Positions 1 to 9,541 of a stretch of DNA of 64,000 nt are shown here, one piece after another. Origin of the DNA: Planctomycetota bacterium (GTDB lineage Bacteria; Planctomycetota; UBA8742; UBA2392); assembly GCA_025993795.1 (NCBI GenBank), contig JAMQHL010000019.1, positions 41,514 through 105,513 on the forward strand, read 5' to 3'. The notes below the pieces were generated by a model, which did no database searches, had not been told where the DNA came from, and worked only from the letters and a program-made list of their open reading frames with translations. Within the stretch, counting starts at the first letter, position 1. Each line of letters opens with the position of its first letter. The position numbers and the translations under genes are program-made.

Positions 1-3000
1 ATCTGGGACAAGGACCGAACCACGGTCTCCGGCCCTGATCTCGCGCTCACCGGCAAGATCACCTACCACAATCTCCGCATTCGCCGCCGTGCTGGCGCCA
101 CGCCGCACCCCGCCCGGGCACCTCTGGACTACGACTTTGTCACGATCCCACGTGTCGAGATCTCGTTTGACCTCAAGAAGCTGCCGTCGCTGCCGGTCAC
201 CCGCGTGGAGCTGCCAGAAGGGTTGACGCTTTACTTCAATATTCACAAGGGCACTTGGATTGACCAGACGCTGTTCAAGTTCGCAGAGGGTGGCGGCGCG
301 TCCCCGGAACTACCCCAGATAATCCTGCACGGGCAGGCGCAGGTGTTTGTGCGCGCGGACGGCATTCTGGTGCCGCCTGAGACCCTGCCGGCAGGCAAAG
401 ACTGGTACGATTTCACGCTCGAGAACCTGGGACTGCTTCCGCACACGCTGGTGCCCGACAGCTACCGCATCAGCGGCAGCGTCTACAGCAAACAGTTCGG
501 AGACTTTGAGCTTGATGGGTCCGTGGCCCGAAACGGCCAGCGCAACGAGGTGCTCTTTCGCACCTACAAACCACTGCCGCTCGACCGCACGTATGCGGCC
601 GTGCTTGCACCGGACGTGCGTCAGACAGTAGAGCAGTTCTCGATATCCGCCAAGGCAACACTTGCGGGACGGCTGTTGATTGAGTCAGGCAAGGACCTTC
701 AGTTTGATGCCGACATCCACGCCTACGACGGGGAAGTCTGTTTCGTGGGGTTTCCGCTTCGGGTCACTGACGTCAGCGCCGACGTCCAGGTGCGCAACAA
801 CAGCATCACCGTGGATGCGATTGGACGCCGCGGCAGCGCGGATGTGCGCGTCGTCGCTGATGTCACTGCCGTGGGCTCTGCCACTGAAACCGTTCGGCTC
901 ACCGTGAACATCGAAGATCTGCTGGTGGACGAGGGATTCCGCCTCGCGCTGCTCAACGCGCGCCTGCAACCCGACAACATGGATTATGATACCGGGCTGC
1001 CCTATCCGCCCGAGGACTTCGACCCCATGAAGCAAAGCCGCGTCACAGGCTACCCCGAATGGCAGGGCCCGACGCCCTGGGATGGTGGCCTGCTGTACCC
1101 TGACCTGGCAGACATATTTCCTTTCATCAGTCGTGCATTCTGCCCGATCGGACTGGCCGACTTTGAGCTTCGTCTGATCAGCCAGGTAAAAGGCATCGAC
1201 CCGGTCACGGGCAAACGACGGATCGATGAGGAACTGAACTGGAAGGTCTTCATCCGCGACGCGACCGCAGCCTTCGTGGGCCTGCCCGAGCAGGGTGCCG
1301 GCTTTCCCATTCCGTTGCACAACGTTTACGGCGTTGTCGAGGGAAAGACCGCGCCCAACCGGGCGGGCACCTACGCCGTGCGCGGATACACACCCGACGA
1401 ACTCGCGCGACTGGCGCCGGATGCCGTCGAGGGCAAGGCTCTTCAACCGGACGGCCTGACCGGCACACTTCAAAACAGCGGTGAGCGCGTATGGGTGCTG
1501 GCGACATTTGTGGACGACCGGTCGCCGGGGCGAGAGCCGCGACTTACATTGAAGATCAAGACCGAAGGCGTAGATTTCAACGACCGCATCCAGACCCGCC
1601 TGCCACCCAACGTTCGGAGCGTTGTGGAACCGTTTGCCCCCGCGGGCAAGGTGGACATCCAGAGCGCAACGCTGACGATCTGTCCCACCGGCGAAGACAG
1701 TATTGACTTCAACTTCACACTGGTCGCGCGCAGCGTCGCGGCGCAGTACCAGTTTCCGGACGCTGCTGAACCGGCGCGTTTTCGGGAGGTGGCGGGCACG
1801 ATCACGCTCCGCAGGCAGAACGGCTATGTAGAGCTGTCCAACATGCGCGGAACGCTGGCCGACAGTCGCATCCTGATGAGCCTGAAGTACCGCGACGACG
1901 GGATACCAGAGTTTTCCATTGAATCGGATGACTTTGCCGTCAAGCCCGAGTTGCAGGCGATCCTTCCGCCGGGCGTGGCCGAGGTTTTGAAACGCTTCGA
2001 GCCTCGCGGGTTTGTGCGCATCAAGGTGACCGGCAATCAGGGCACGTCGGCGCCTGACTTTATGAAAGCAGACATCACGTTCCTTGCCGGCACAGGCGAT
2101 CGCAAAGGCAGTGTTCGCTTTGACAAGCTTCCGTATGTGCTGACCGATGTTCAGGGGCGGCTGTTCGTTACTGTGAAGCCTTCGCTGATCGAAGTGATCG
2201 TCCGTGACTTCACGGGTGTCGGAACCGAGAACCCAAAGACCGGTGAGAAGGCCTCCGTGCAGGTCAGCGGCCACGTGCTGGTGCCCTATGTCGAGGCTGC
2301 CGGCGGTACAGAAGGGGCCGAACCGATGCCTCCGGGCGAATTGCCGATTGTTGATATCAGCGTTCGCGCCACGCGTCTGCCCGTTGATGCGCAACTGCTG
2401 ACGGCGTTGACGCCAATCTTCAAGGAAGGCGTGCCCGAGGGGCAGAAGCCGCGAATCATTGAGTTCGTCGAAGAGCTGAACACAGAGGGCACGATCGGCG
2501 TGGAAGGCCGCCTGATCGTTGATGACAAGGGCGAGATGGACTGGCGCTTCGAGATCAATCTCGAGGGTACGGGCGTCAGGTTCAAACACTTCCCGCTGCC
2601 GATCGACGCATTGTACGGCGCCGTGATTGTCGACGGCCGCGAGATCCACATGCGCAACGTCACGGGCCGTGCCGAGACGGGAAGCATGACACTGCATGAA
2701 GCCGGCTATACCGAAAAAGACGGATGGTGGGTGTCAATCAGCGGACGTGAACTCGACTTCACGAACCCGACGCTGCGCCGCGCGCTGCCAGAAGCGCTTC
2801 GCAATTCCCTGACCAAGCTAAACCCGGTCGGCGTGTTTGATGTGGATGTCCACCTCGCCGGCAAGGACGAGTACATGGCCTATCAGCTTTCGCTCGATAC
2901 CCGCAAAACTGCCGTGGACCTTGGCCTGCACTTTGACGACATGACGGCGCGATTTGACGTCGAAGGCATGATCGAGGGCGATGTTCGACGCATGAACGGG

Positions 3001-3768
3001 TCGGTGTTCGTGAAGGAAGTCTTCTTCAAGAAGGCGCGTTTTGACCGCGTGACCAGCAGCGTGCAGTACTTTGGAGACCGCCTCGAGTTCCCGAACTTGC
3101 GCGGCTACTTCTATGACGGGTGGCTGGAAGGGCGCTTCGGCATGGAAGGCGACGACTACGCAGGAGAAATCAGCATCCGCGCAGCAGACCTGAAACAGTT
3201 GGGCGAAACCGCATTCCCGGATGCGGGCGAATTGCTGGGGGCGATGGACGCCGAAGTGCGTTTCTACTCAAAGCCCGATGCTGAGGGCCAGATTGGCCGG
3301 GGTCGTGTTGACGTCCAGCCATTCGATCGCAGAAGCGCCGACCCCGCCCGAAATGTGTGCAAGCTGGCGCCGGTGCCGCTTTTCAACACGATCGCGGCAG
3401 TCACGGGCAGCGAGTCAAACTTTGATGAAGGCCACGTGTTTTTCTGGCTGGGGGAAGACCGGATTACGATTCGGGAAATGGACTTCGTGTCCGACAGTGC
3501 GCGCATCGAGACTTTCGGCGGCGACGACGAGAACTACATCATGTACGGCACGGCGCAGATGCGCATGAAGCTGTTCTTTACGCTGGCGCCGCGAAGCCCG
3601 CTGCCGCTGCCGCTGTTGCAGGAAGTGCTTGATCTGCTGAAGCAGATTCTGTTTCCGCTGTATGTGACCGGCACGCTGAATGATCCAAACGTCGAACCAT
3701 TCAGCCTCAGCGTGCGCGATATTGAACGCGCGCAGGACAGATTTCCGCGAAGGCCTGAGGGCGGGTAG
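1..3768 (+). CDS. AsmA-like envelope protein, 5' end outside window
   Basis: The frame is open from the first base, so the N-terminus is missing; the GTG at 205 is internal. At least 1255 residues are present, ending in TAG. The visible protein is a long run of beta-rich segments alternating between descriptions of layered strands, with a C-terminal block (about the last 200 residues) containing LFNTIAAVTG and a hydrophobic PLPLPLLQEVLDLLKQILF helix. This arrangement resembles AsmA/YhdP/TamB-type bridge proteins that span the periplasm and move lipids or help outer-membrane assembly. The C-terminal half resembles the AsmA-like C-terminal region often annotated in Planctomycetota. Function is inferred from fold type only. 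It could equally be a planctomycete-specific repeat protein. rsmD starts 53 bases downstream. Confidence 0.6.
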   Translation: MWDKDRTTVSGPDLALTGKITYHNLRIRRRAGATPHPARAPLDYDFVTIPRVEISFDLKKLPSLPVTRVELPEGLTLYFNIHKGTWIDQTLFKFAEGGGASPELPQIILHGQAQVFVRADGILVPPETLPAGKDWYDFTLENLGLLPHTLVPDSYRISGSVYSKQFGDFELDGSVARNGQRNEVLFRTYKPLPLDRTYAAVLAPDVRQTVEQFSISAKATLAGRLLIESGKDLQFDADIHAYDGEVCFVGFPLRVTDVSADVQVRNNSITVDAIGRRGSADVRVVADVTAVGSATETVRLTVNIEDLLVDEGFRLALLNARLQPDNMDYDTGLPYPPEDFDPMKQSRVTGYPEWQGPTPWDGGLLYPDLADIFPFISRAFCPIGLADFELRLISQVKGIDPVTGKRRIDEELNWKVFIRDATAAFVGLPEQGAGFPIPLHNVYGVVEGKTAPNRAGTYAVRGYTPDELARLAPDAVEGKALQPDGLTGTLQNSGERVWVLATFVDDRSPGREPRLTLKIKTEGVDFNDRIQTRLPPNVRSVVEPFAPAGKVDIQSATLTICPTGEDSIDFNFTLVARSVAAQYQFPDAAEPARFREVAGTITLRRQNGYVELSNMRGTLADSRILMSLKYRDDGIPEFSIESDDFAVKPELQAILPPGVAEVLKRFEPRGFVRIKVTGNQGTSAPDFMKADITFLAGTGDRKGSVRFDKLPYVLTDVQGRLFVTVKPSLIEVIVRDFTGVGTENPKTGEKASVQVSGHVLVPYVEAAGGTEGAEPMPPGELPIVDISVRATRLPVDAQLLTALTPIFKEGVPEGQKPRIIEFVEELNTEGTIGVEGRLIVDDKGEMDWRFEINLEGTGVRFKHFPLPIDALYGAVIVDGREIHMRNVTGRAETGSMTLHEAGYTEKDGWWVSISGRELDFTNPTLRRALPEALRNSLTKLNPVGVFDVDVHLAGKDEYMAYQLSLDTRKTAVDLGLHFDDMTARFDVEGMIEGDVRRMNGSVFVKEVFFKKARFDRVTSSVQYFGDRLEFPNLRGYFYDGWLEGRFGMEGDDYAGEISIRAADLKQLGETAFPDAGELLGAMDAEVRFYSKPDAEGQIGRGRVDVQPFDRRSADPARNVCKLAPVPLFNTIAAVTGSESNFDEGHVFFWLGEDRITIREMDFVSDSARIETFGGDDENYIMYGTAQMRMKLFFTLAPRSPLPLPLLQEVLDLLKQILFPLYVTGTLNDPNVEPFSLSVRDIERAQDRFPRRPEGG

Positions 3769-3820
3769 TCCGCCGCCGCGTGCTCAGCGTTCAAATCCGT
3801 CTGTTCTGCCTGCAACCAAG

Positions 3821-4441
3821 ATGCCTAGGCGCCGTCCAAAACCTCAGCCCGACGAAACTGCGGGCACAGTCCGTATCAGCAGCGGAGAGTTTCGCGGCCG
3901 CGAGATTGAGTGCCCGCAGACGGGCGACGTGCGCCCTATGCTTTCGCGCACGCGCATGGCGCTGTTCAACGTGCTCGGCGATGACCTGCATGACGCCGTT
4001 GTCTGGGATTGCTTTGCCGGCAGCGGGCTGCTGGGCATCGAAGCGGTCAGTCGCGGCGCGGGCTATTGCGTGTTCGTCGAGCGCGCGGCTGTTCATGCGC
4101 GGGTGGTGCAGAACAACCTTGCAGCGCTGGGTCTGCGCGAGCGTACCTTGCTGATCCGGGGCAGCGTGTTCGAGCTGATCAAGGCGGGGGCGCCGCCGCT
4201 TCCGCACACGCCCGCCGATGTTCTGCTTCTTGACCCGCCCCATGCCATGATTGCCGAGCGCCCGGGCCTTTTCTGGCCGTGGCTCGAGTGCCTGCACGAG
4301 ACACCCCTTGCCGCGCGCGGAACCCTGGCATGCATTGGACACCCCGCTGAACTGACCTTGCCGGAGCAGGCAGGGCAGTTCCGTGTCGCCGACAGCCGAA
4401 GCTACGGCACCGTGGCATTCACGATTCTGGCTTGCCACTGA
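3821..4441 (+). CDS. rsmD: 16S rRNA (guanine(966)-N2)-methyltransferase
   Basis: Encodes 206 residues, typical for RsmD, which methylates the N2 of G966 in 16S rRNA using S-adenosylmethionine. Visible signatures are the N-terminal RISSGEFRGREIECP strand, the REMLFNVL-like segment (RMALFNVLGD), the SAM-binding WDCFAGSGLLGIEAVSRGA loop, and the catalytic DPP motif in LLLDPPHAM (usually DPPY or NPPY; here His follows). I chose the ATG at 3821 because an upstream frame would overlap the preceding gene and adds no family-like sequence. It precedes rlmN, so two rRNA methyltransferases sit side by side and may share a transcript. Confidence 0.88.
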   Translation: MPRRRPKPQPDETAGTVRISSGEFRGREIECPQTGDVRPMLSRTRMALFNVLGDDLHDAVVWDCFAGSGLLGIEAVSRGAGYCVFVERAAVHARVVQNNLAALGLRERTLLIRGSVFELIKAGAPPLPHTPADVLLLDPPHAMIAERPGLFWPWLECLHETPLAARGTLACIGHPAELTLPEQAGQFRVADSRSYGTVAFTILACH

Positions 4442-4471
4442 GCCCTTACGCATGGGCCTTTGGTCGTTACG

Positions 4472-5545
4472 ATGCACGCGATGTCAGACTCCGCATTATC
4501 CCGGAATTCACTGATCGGTATGGACCCGGTTCAACTCAAGGCAGCCGTGGTCGCGGCTGGCGGGAAGGCGTTTGCCGGCAAACAGCTTGCCGAGTGGCTG
4601 TACGAAAAACGTGTTTCCGACTTCGACGAGATGACCAATCTTGCCAAGGACCTGCGGGCGCAGCTTGCCTCGCGCTTTCAACTGCTGACAAGTGCAGTGG
4701 TTGCCCGCGAAGAGTCCGGCGAAGGCACGACCAAGCTCGGCATCAGGCTTCAGGATGGCTTGATCATTGAGGCCGTGTTGATGCGCGAGAGCGACCGCCT
4801 GACGGCCTGCATATCGACGCAAGCAGGCTGCGCGATGGGCTGCCGGTTTTGCGCCTCGGGCCAGTTGGGTCTCAGGCGACACCTGACAGCCGGGGAAATC
4901 CTGGAGCAGTTCTTTCACCTTGCCGCCGTCGTACGGCAGGAGTCACCCGACGGCTGGCTCACGAACGTCGTGGTGATGGGTATGGGTGAGCCGTTGCACA
5001 ACTTTGACGGCTTGATGGGCGCTTTGACAATCCTGAACGCGGATTGGGGTTTTCGTTTCGGCGCGCGGCGCGTCACTGTCAGCACGGTGGGCCTGCCAGA
5101 CCACATTCGCCAGTTGGCCGAGCAAGGCTATCAGTTCAACCTGGCGATCAGTCTTCACGCCACGAGCGACGAGCAGCGAACGGCGCTGATCCCTACCAAC
5201 GTTGCCAGCGGTCTCAGAAAGATCCTGGAAGCCGCCAGGTACTATTTCGAAACCACGAACCGGGAAGTGACGTTCGAGTACACGCTGGTAGGAGAAGCAA
5301 ACGATACCGGCGACGACGCGCACAGGCTGGCGGCCCTGCTGTACGGCTTTCCGCGTGCCAACGTGAACCTGATCCCGATGAATCCGGTCAAAGACAGCGG
5401 GTTGAAAGAGCCGACGGACGAAAGTGTCGACCAGTTCGCCGCGATCTTGCAGGATGCAGGCGTGAACGTGCACGTGCGCCGAAAGCGGGGGCGAAGGGTG
5501 CAAGCGGCCTGCGGGCAGTTGAGACTGAGGCTGGAGGCGAAGTAG
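4472..5545 (+). CDS. rlmN: 23S rRNA/tRNA adenine-C2 methyltransferase, radical SAM
   Basis: Encodes 357 residues. RlmN methylates C2 of A2503 in 23S rRNA and A37 in some tRNAs. The radical-SAM cluster motif is GCAMGCRFC, followed by ASGQLGLRR. The second half carries MGMGEPLHNFD and SLHATSDEQR, both typical. The C-terminal RRVQAACGQLR holds the conserved cysteine that carries the mC355-type catalytic role. The start is uncertain: ATG codons lie at 4472 and 4481, with an in-frame TTG at 4460, and none has a clear ribosome site. Quite possibly transcribed with rsmD, 30 bases upstream. Confidence 0.93.
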   Translation: MHAMSDSALSRNSLIGMDPVQLKAAVVAAGGKAFAGKQLAEWLYEKRVSDFDEMTNLAKDLRAQLASRFQLLTSAVVAREESGEGTTKLGIRLQDGLIIEAVLMRESDRLTACISTQAGCAMGCRFCASGQLGLRRHLTAGEILEQFFHLAAVVRQESPDGWLTNVVVMGMGEPLHNFDGLMGALTILNADWGFRFGARRVTVSTVGLPDHIRQLAEQGYQFNLAISLHATSDEQRTALIPTNVASGLRKILEAARYYFETTNREVTFEYTLVGEANDTGDDAHRLAALLYGFPRANVNLIPMNPVKDSGLKEPTDESVDQFAAILQDAGVNVHVRRKRGRRVQAACGQLRLRLEAK

Positions 5546-5587
5546 GGAGATTTCAGTTGTCAGCATGAACATGCGAGCCCGGTGCGC

Positions 5588-5620
5588 GGAACCCGGACCC
5601 AGGAACTCGGAACCCAGAAC
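5588..5620. repeat. Degenerate short-word repeat (GGAACCC-type)
   Basis: The gap between rlmN and the DUF58 gene is largely made of variants of one word: GGAACCC (5588), GGACCC (5595), GGAACTC (5602), GGAACCC (5609), AGAAC (5616). It is too imperfect for a simple microsatellite. No function is evident. It replaces the region where the ribosome-binding site of the next gene would be expected. Confidence 0.6.
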
Positions 5621-5623
5621 GCG

Positions 5624-6508
5624 ATGTCCAAAGTGTCTGACATCTTCACAGGCGCGCTGCTGGAATCGCTTACGCGATTTGAGCTCACCGTGCGCACCCT
5701 GACGTCGTCCGGCATTCGCGGCGAGCGGCGATCCAGGCGCAAAGGCGGCGGCACCGAGTACGCCGACCATCGCGAGTACACCCACGGCGACGACCTCCGG
5801 CGCCTCGATTGGCACGCGCTGGCCCGGCTGGACCAGATGCTGATTCGCCTCTACGCCGCAGAAGAAACCTTGCCACTGGAGGTCGTGCTCGACACCAGTG
5901 CCAGCATGGACTTTGGCGATCCGACCAAGTATGTGACAGCCGCACGGATCGGTTGCGTGCTGGCCCAGATCTCGCTGCTGCACGCGACGCCGGTCATGTG
6001 GCGGTTTGCCGGCGGCAAGCAGCTTGAGCCCGTCCGCCTTTCCGCACGGAACGACATCGGGCGTGTGTTGCGCGTGCTGGATGAGCTGCAGCCGGATGGC
6101 CCCTGCGCACTCGGTGAAACACTGCGCCGCAGCGCGCTGCACGGGCCGCGCAAGCGCTCGCTTGTGGTCCTGACCGATGGGTATGACCGGGCCGAGTTGC
6201 ATCCGGCAATTCGCGCCTGCCGCGCCGCCGGCACCGAAGTCTACGTCATGCTCGTCCTTTCGCCTGAAGAGGCCGACCCCGGACTGCGGGGCGAGTTCAC
6301 TTTCATCGATGCTGAGTCCGGCAGGGAAAGCGGTATCGTCCTTGACGGGTCAACGCTGAAACGGTACCGCAAGCTGCTAGCGGAGTTTCGGCAGGAGTGG
6401 CTTGGGTTCAGCCGCGCAACCGGCACGGTGTGCATGGAGTTCAGCAGCGCACAGGAAATCGGCCCGGAGCTGTTTCGCTCGCTGGCGCAAGGCGGGCTGA
6501 TCGCATAA
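5624..6508 (+). CDS. DUF58 domain protein (VWA-like fold)
   Basis: Encodes 294 residues. DUF58 proteins are usually partners of MoxR-type ATPases and VWA proteins. The core signature is visible: GGGTEYADHREYTHGDDLRR followed by LDWHALARLDQMLIR, then EETLPLEVVLDTSASMDFG. The DTSAS stretch looks like a metal-ion-dependent adhesion site (DxSxS), and LVVLTDG is the matching later strand. The ATG at 5624 gives MSKVSDIFTG; in-frame GTG at 5582 would add residues encoded by the intergenic repeat. No MoxR gene lies beside it in this window, which is unusual for the family. Confidence 0.8.
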   Translation: MSKVSDIFTGALLESLTRFELTVRTLTSSGIRGERRSRRKGGGTEYADHREYTHGDDLRRLDWHALARLDQMLIRLYAAEETLPLEVVLDTSASMDFGDPTKYVTAARIGCVLAQISLLHATPVMWRFAGGKQLEPVRLSARNDIGRVLRVLDELQPDGPCALGETLRRSALHGPRKRSLVVLTDGYDRAELHPAIRACRAAGTEVYVMLVLSPEEADPGLRGEFTFIDAESGRESGIVLDGSTLKRYRKLLAEFRQEWLGFSRATGTVCMEFSSAQEIGPELFRSLAQGGLIA

Positions 6509-6523
6509 TCCCGATTGCGGCTG

Positions 6524-7723
6524 CTAGAGTTTCGGACGCTGTTTGAAGGCGTGGGTCAGCTGGTTCAGGCGGCGCAGCTCCAGATACCCCGCAACACTGG
6601 TGGCGGGGATCCCGCCCTGCATGTGGCGGCGTGACGCCGCGCTGTCATAAATGCTGAACTCGCTGTGGCGCGCCAGCACGCGCGCCGCACCCTTGAACAA
6701 CTGTATTCTGACGGTGCCCGAAACGTACTCCTGCGTCTCACGAAAGAACGCGTCGAGCCCTTCGCGCAGCTTGGTAAACCACTGGCTGTCATAGACCAGC
6801 TTGGCGTAGCGCGCGCTGAGCAGCGGCTTCAACTCCATGGTTTCGGCATCGAGCGTCAGCGTCTCAAGCTCGTCGTGGGCCAGGTGCAGCACGTGGGCAG
6901 CGGGGGCCTCGTAAACCTCGCGGCTCTTGAAGCCGAGAATGCGGTCTTCAATCGTGTCCATGCGTCCCACGCCGTGGCGGGAAGCGATGGTCTGCAACTC
7001 CTCGACCAGTTCCACCGCCTGGTACTTCTTGCCGTTCAGGGCCACGGGTTCGCCCTGGTGAAAGCGGATCTCGATTTCCTCGGGCTGGTCGGGCGCCTTC
7101 ACAGGGTCTGACGTAATCTGGTAGACGTACTCCGGCGCCGGAACATTGGGGTCTTCAAGCTCGCCGGCGCTGCTGCGCACGCCCCACAGGTTGCGGTCGC
7201 TGGAGTAGTTGCGCTCCGCACCGGCACCCTGCGGCAGCCGATTCTGTTGCAGATAGCCGATTACCTGTTCGCGCGTGTTCAGGCCCCACTCGCGCATGGG
7301 TGCGATGCACTCGATTTCGGGGTCCAGGGCCGCGACAGCGCACTCGAAGCGAAACTGGTCGTTGCCCTTGGGGGGGGCGCCGTGCGCGACATAGCGAGCA
7401 CCTTCTTCCCGGGCCAGCGTCACCATCTCGGTGGCAATCAGCGGGCGTGACAACGCGGCAGACAGGTAGTACGCGCTTTCGTAGCGGGCGCCGGCCTTCA
7501 ACGCCTTAAAACAGTACTGCTTGATAAAGGTGCGGCGCCGGTCAATGGCGTGCACAGCGTCGGCGCCGGCTTCAATGGCGCGTTCGCCGACATCATCAAA
7601 GTCGCCGCCCTGGCCGATGTTCAGCGACAACGCGACCACCTTCAAGCCGCGAACCCGCTTGAGCCAATGAAGCGCGGCGGTGGTGTCTAACCCGCCGGAA
7701 TAGGCCATGACGACCTTTTCCAT
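6524..7723 (-). CDS. argG: Argininosuccinate synthase
   Basis: Encodes 399 residues, the normal size. It joins citrulline and aspartate using ATP in arginine synthesis. The N-terminal ATP pyrophosphatase loop is AYSGGLDTT, followed by LNIGQGGDFDDVGERA. The citrulline/aspartate-binding region GAPPKGNDQFRFE and NYSSDRNLWGVRSSAGELED (normally YSxDxNLWGRxxEGGxLEDP) are both clear. I chose the ATG at 7723 (MEKVVMAYSGG); an upstream GTG at 7747 adds eight residues. argH is not next to it. It is convergent with the DUF58 gene, 15 bases away. Confidence 0.95.
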   Translation of the reverse strand: MEKVVMAYSGGLDTTAALHWLKRVRGLKVVALSLNIGQGGDFDDVGERAIEAGADAVHAIDRRRTFIKQYCFKALKAGARYESAYYLSAALSRPLIATEMVTLAREEGARYVAHGAPPKGNDQFRFECAVAALDPEIECIAPMREWGLNTREQVIGYLQQNRLPQGAGAERNYSSDRNLWGVRSSAGELEDPNVPAPEYVYQITSDPVKAPDQPEEIEIRFHQGEPVALNGKKYQAVELVEELQTIASRHGVGRMDTIEDRILGFKSREVYEAPAAHVLHLAHDELETLTLDAETMELKPLLSARYAKLVYDSQWFTKLREGLDAFFRETQEYVSGTVRIQLFKGAARVLARHSEFSIYDSAASRRHMQGGIPATSVAGYLELRRLNQLTHAFKQRPKL

Positions 7724-7765
7724 GGGCGTGAAGATAGCAGGCGGCACGTGGGGGTCAAACGAACG

Positions 7766-9409
7766 CTAGCGGTCAGTGGATTCACCGGCGCCTGCGGTTC
7801 GACGCAGCCACATCTCGCATTGTGAAATGCGCTGGCGCGCGAGGTTGCGTCGGCCCAGGTCTTCGGTGATTGAACTGTCCTTGAGGAACGCCTGGTACGA
7901 AAACTTCGCGTCTTCCCAGCGCGAGTCGTTGTAGTAGGCCGTTGCCTTGATCAGGTGATGAACCGGGTCGTTCGGGCGCAGGCTTTTCAGGTCCTCGGCA
8001 AAGCGCACGGCAAGTTGCGTGTCACGGTTCTGGAACAGCGGTTCAATGCACAGCACTGCGGCTTCCAGGAGCATGCTCGCGCGCATGTTGCGCTCTTCGA
8101 CAATCAACTCTTCCATCGTCGCCCGGTAGCGCGCGACGAGGTCCACGAGAAACGGGTTGCTGTTTTCGTCGTTGAAGTCCGTTTCGTCTTTGCGCGTGAT
8201 GCGCAGTTTCTCGAATTCCTGGTGCCGACGAACAAAGCTCTTGGTGTATGCGAGTGCGTCGCCGTAATTGCGCCTGGACTCTTCTTTCTCCCATGACTTG
8301 AACGCGTCAGATACGAAAATTCTGCGCGCCTCGCCCTCGACGTTTTCCCACTTGGTGCCGGCTTTGATGGCCTGCAACTTGGCTTGCTCCATGGCCGTGT
8401 CCAGAAAGAACGCGCCGAAGCTCTGGTACACAAAGACAAGGTCGCGCTGGGCCCAGAAGTAATCCGGGCGCTCCTTGGTCAGCGACAGAAATCCGTCCCG
8501 GGCCGCCTGCAGCTTCGTCAGCGCCTCCATGCGCCAGTACTGGCGAACCTGGCCCCAGCTATCTGTAACTGCCACGAGGTCTCTTTCGATGCCGGTCGCA
8601 ATGTCTTTGTCCATCTGATTGGCGCGCAGCGCGCTGTCCAGCGAAGCCCCAACATCAAGCAGTTTCAGCGACTCTTCACCTTCGCTGAGTTCGCCCAGCC
8701 AAGGCGCGTTCTTCTCGCGATCTTCGTTGAACATCTTGGAACGCGAGATGTCCTTGAACATGTAGTGAAGCGCCAGCATCTTGTCGCGGTTGGTTGTGAA
8801 CGTTCGAAACTTGCGTCCGGCTTCGCGCAGCAGTTCAGCGCACTCAGACTCGGTCGGTGCAAGCGCCGCCTTGCGGACATCTTCACGAATACTGAACAGA
8901 CTGATCGTGCCCTGTCCCAGGGAATCGGCCTTCATCACCATGTCGGCGTGCAGCCGGAAACTGGCCAGCGAAATGCCAAGCCGCGCGCGGAAGTCGCGCT
9001 CGAGCAGGGCCAACACCTTGTTGAACTTGGTCAGCGCGCCTTCAAGCTTGCCGTGGTCCTTGACGAAGTAATCCTCAATACGGTTGATCTGCAGCAGCAC
9101 GTAGGCCTGGATGTTGATGGCCATGGCCAGGTCTTCCACCGGGTATTCGAACTCGCGGATCAGTCTCTCGGCTGTTTCGGCCCAGCGCATTGCGACGACG
9201 TAGTGGCCGTCGTCATAGGACTGCTTGGCTTCCTGCAATGCGTTGGAGATTCGAATCGGTGGATCGGTGACCGGGCTTGCGCCATTGTCCGGGTCCAGCG
9301 GATTTACGCGAAGGTCGGCGGCTTCGGATTCAGTCGAAGTCGTGCAAGCGGTCAGCATAAGGCCGAAAAAGATCGCAGCCAGAACGGCGTGTAAGTTGCG
9401 CATGGGCAT
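7766..9409 (-). CDS. Predicted lipoprotein, alpha-helical, unknown function
   Basis: I do not recognise this 547-residue protein. A signal peptide ends in a lipobox, LMLTAC, so it is probably anchored to a membrane from the periplasmic side. The rest is helical, with pairs such as YDDGHYVVAMRWAETAERL near the N-terminus and SRWEDAKFSYQAFLKDS near the C-terminus that look like degenerate TPR units. ATG at 9409 or 9403 are both possible starts. On the minus strand a TATATT hexamer at 9449-9444 could be a -10 box, giving a short leader. Its promoter region is shared with the divergent lipoprotein at 9542. Confidence 0.65.
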   Translation of the reverse strand: MPMRNLHAVLAAIFFGLMLTACTTSTESEAADLRVNPLDPDNGASPVTDPPIRISNALQEAKQSYDDGHYVVAMRWAETAERLIREFEYPVEDLAMAINIQAYVLLQINRIEDYFVKDHGKLEGALTKFNKVLALLERDFRARLGISLASFRLHADMVMKADSLGQGTISLFSIREDVRKAALAPTESECAELLREAGRKFRTFTTNRDKMLALHYMFKDISRSKMFNEDREKNAPWLGELSEGEESLKLLDVGASLDSALRANQMDKDIATGIERDLVAVTDSWGQVRQYWRMEALTKLQAARDGFLSLTKERPDYFWAQRDLVFVYQSFGAFFLDTAMEQAKLQAIKAGTKWENVEGEARRIFVSDAFKSWEKEESRRNYGDALAYTKSFVRRHQEFEKLRITRKDETDFNDENSNPFLVDLVARYRATMEELIVEERNMRASMLLEAAVLCIEPLFQNRDTQLAVRFAEDLKSLRPNDPVHHLIKATAYYNDSRWEDAKFSYQAFLKDSSITEDLGRRNLARQRISQCEMWLRRTAGAGESTDR

Positions 9410-9484
9410 ATTCAATGCGGGGCGACTGCGGGGTCAAAGCGCCAATATAGGGCACCGGTGTGTCGGTTTCTAGCCTAAAGCACG

Positions 9485-9513
9485 TTGACTACGGGTTCGG
9501 AAGGGCTTACCCT
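9485..9513 (+). promoter_or_regulatory. Possible sigma-70 promoter
   Basis: TTGACT (9485-9490) and TACCCT (9508-9513) are separated by 17 bases, upstream of the lipoprotein gene that starts at 9542. The -35 box is good and the -10 box weak. Confidence 0.25.
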
Positions 9514-9541
9514 GAACCCTCCCCCGGCAGACCCCTCGGCA

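Noticed and set aside
685..2697. Long minus-strand open frame (670 codons) opposite the AsmA-like gene
   Set aside because: It runs antisense through an obvious beta-rich coding sequence and has no family features. High GC makes such shadows common.
4943..6202. 419-codon minus-strand frame opposite rlmN and the DUF58 gene
   Set aside because: It crosses two recognised genes and contains no motif.
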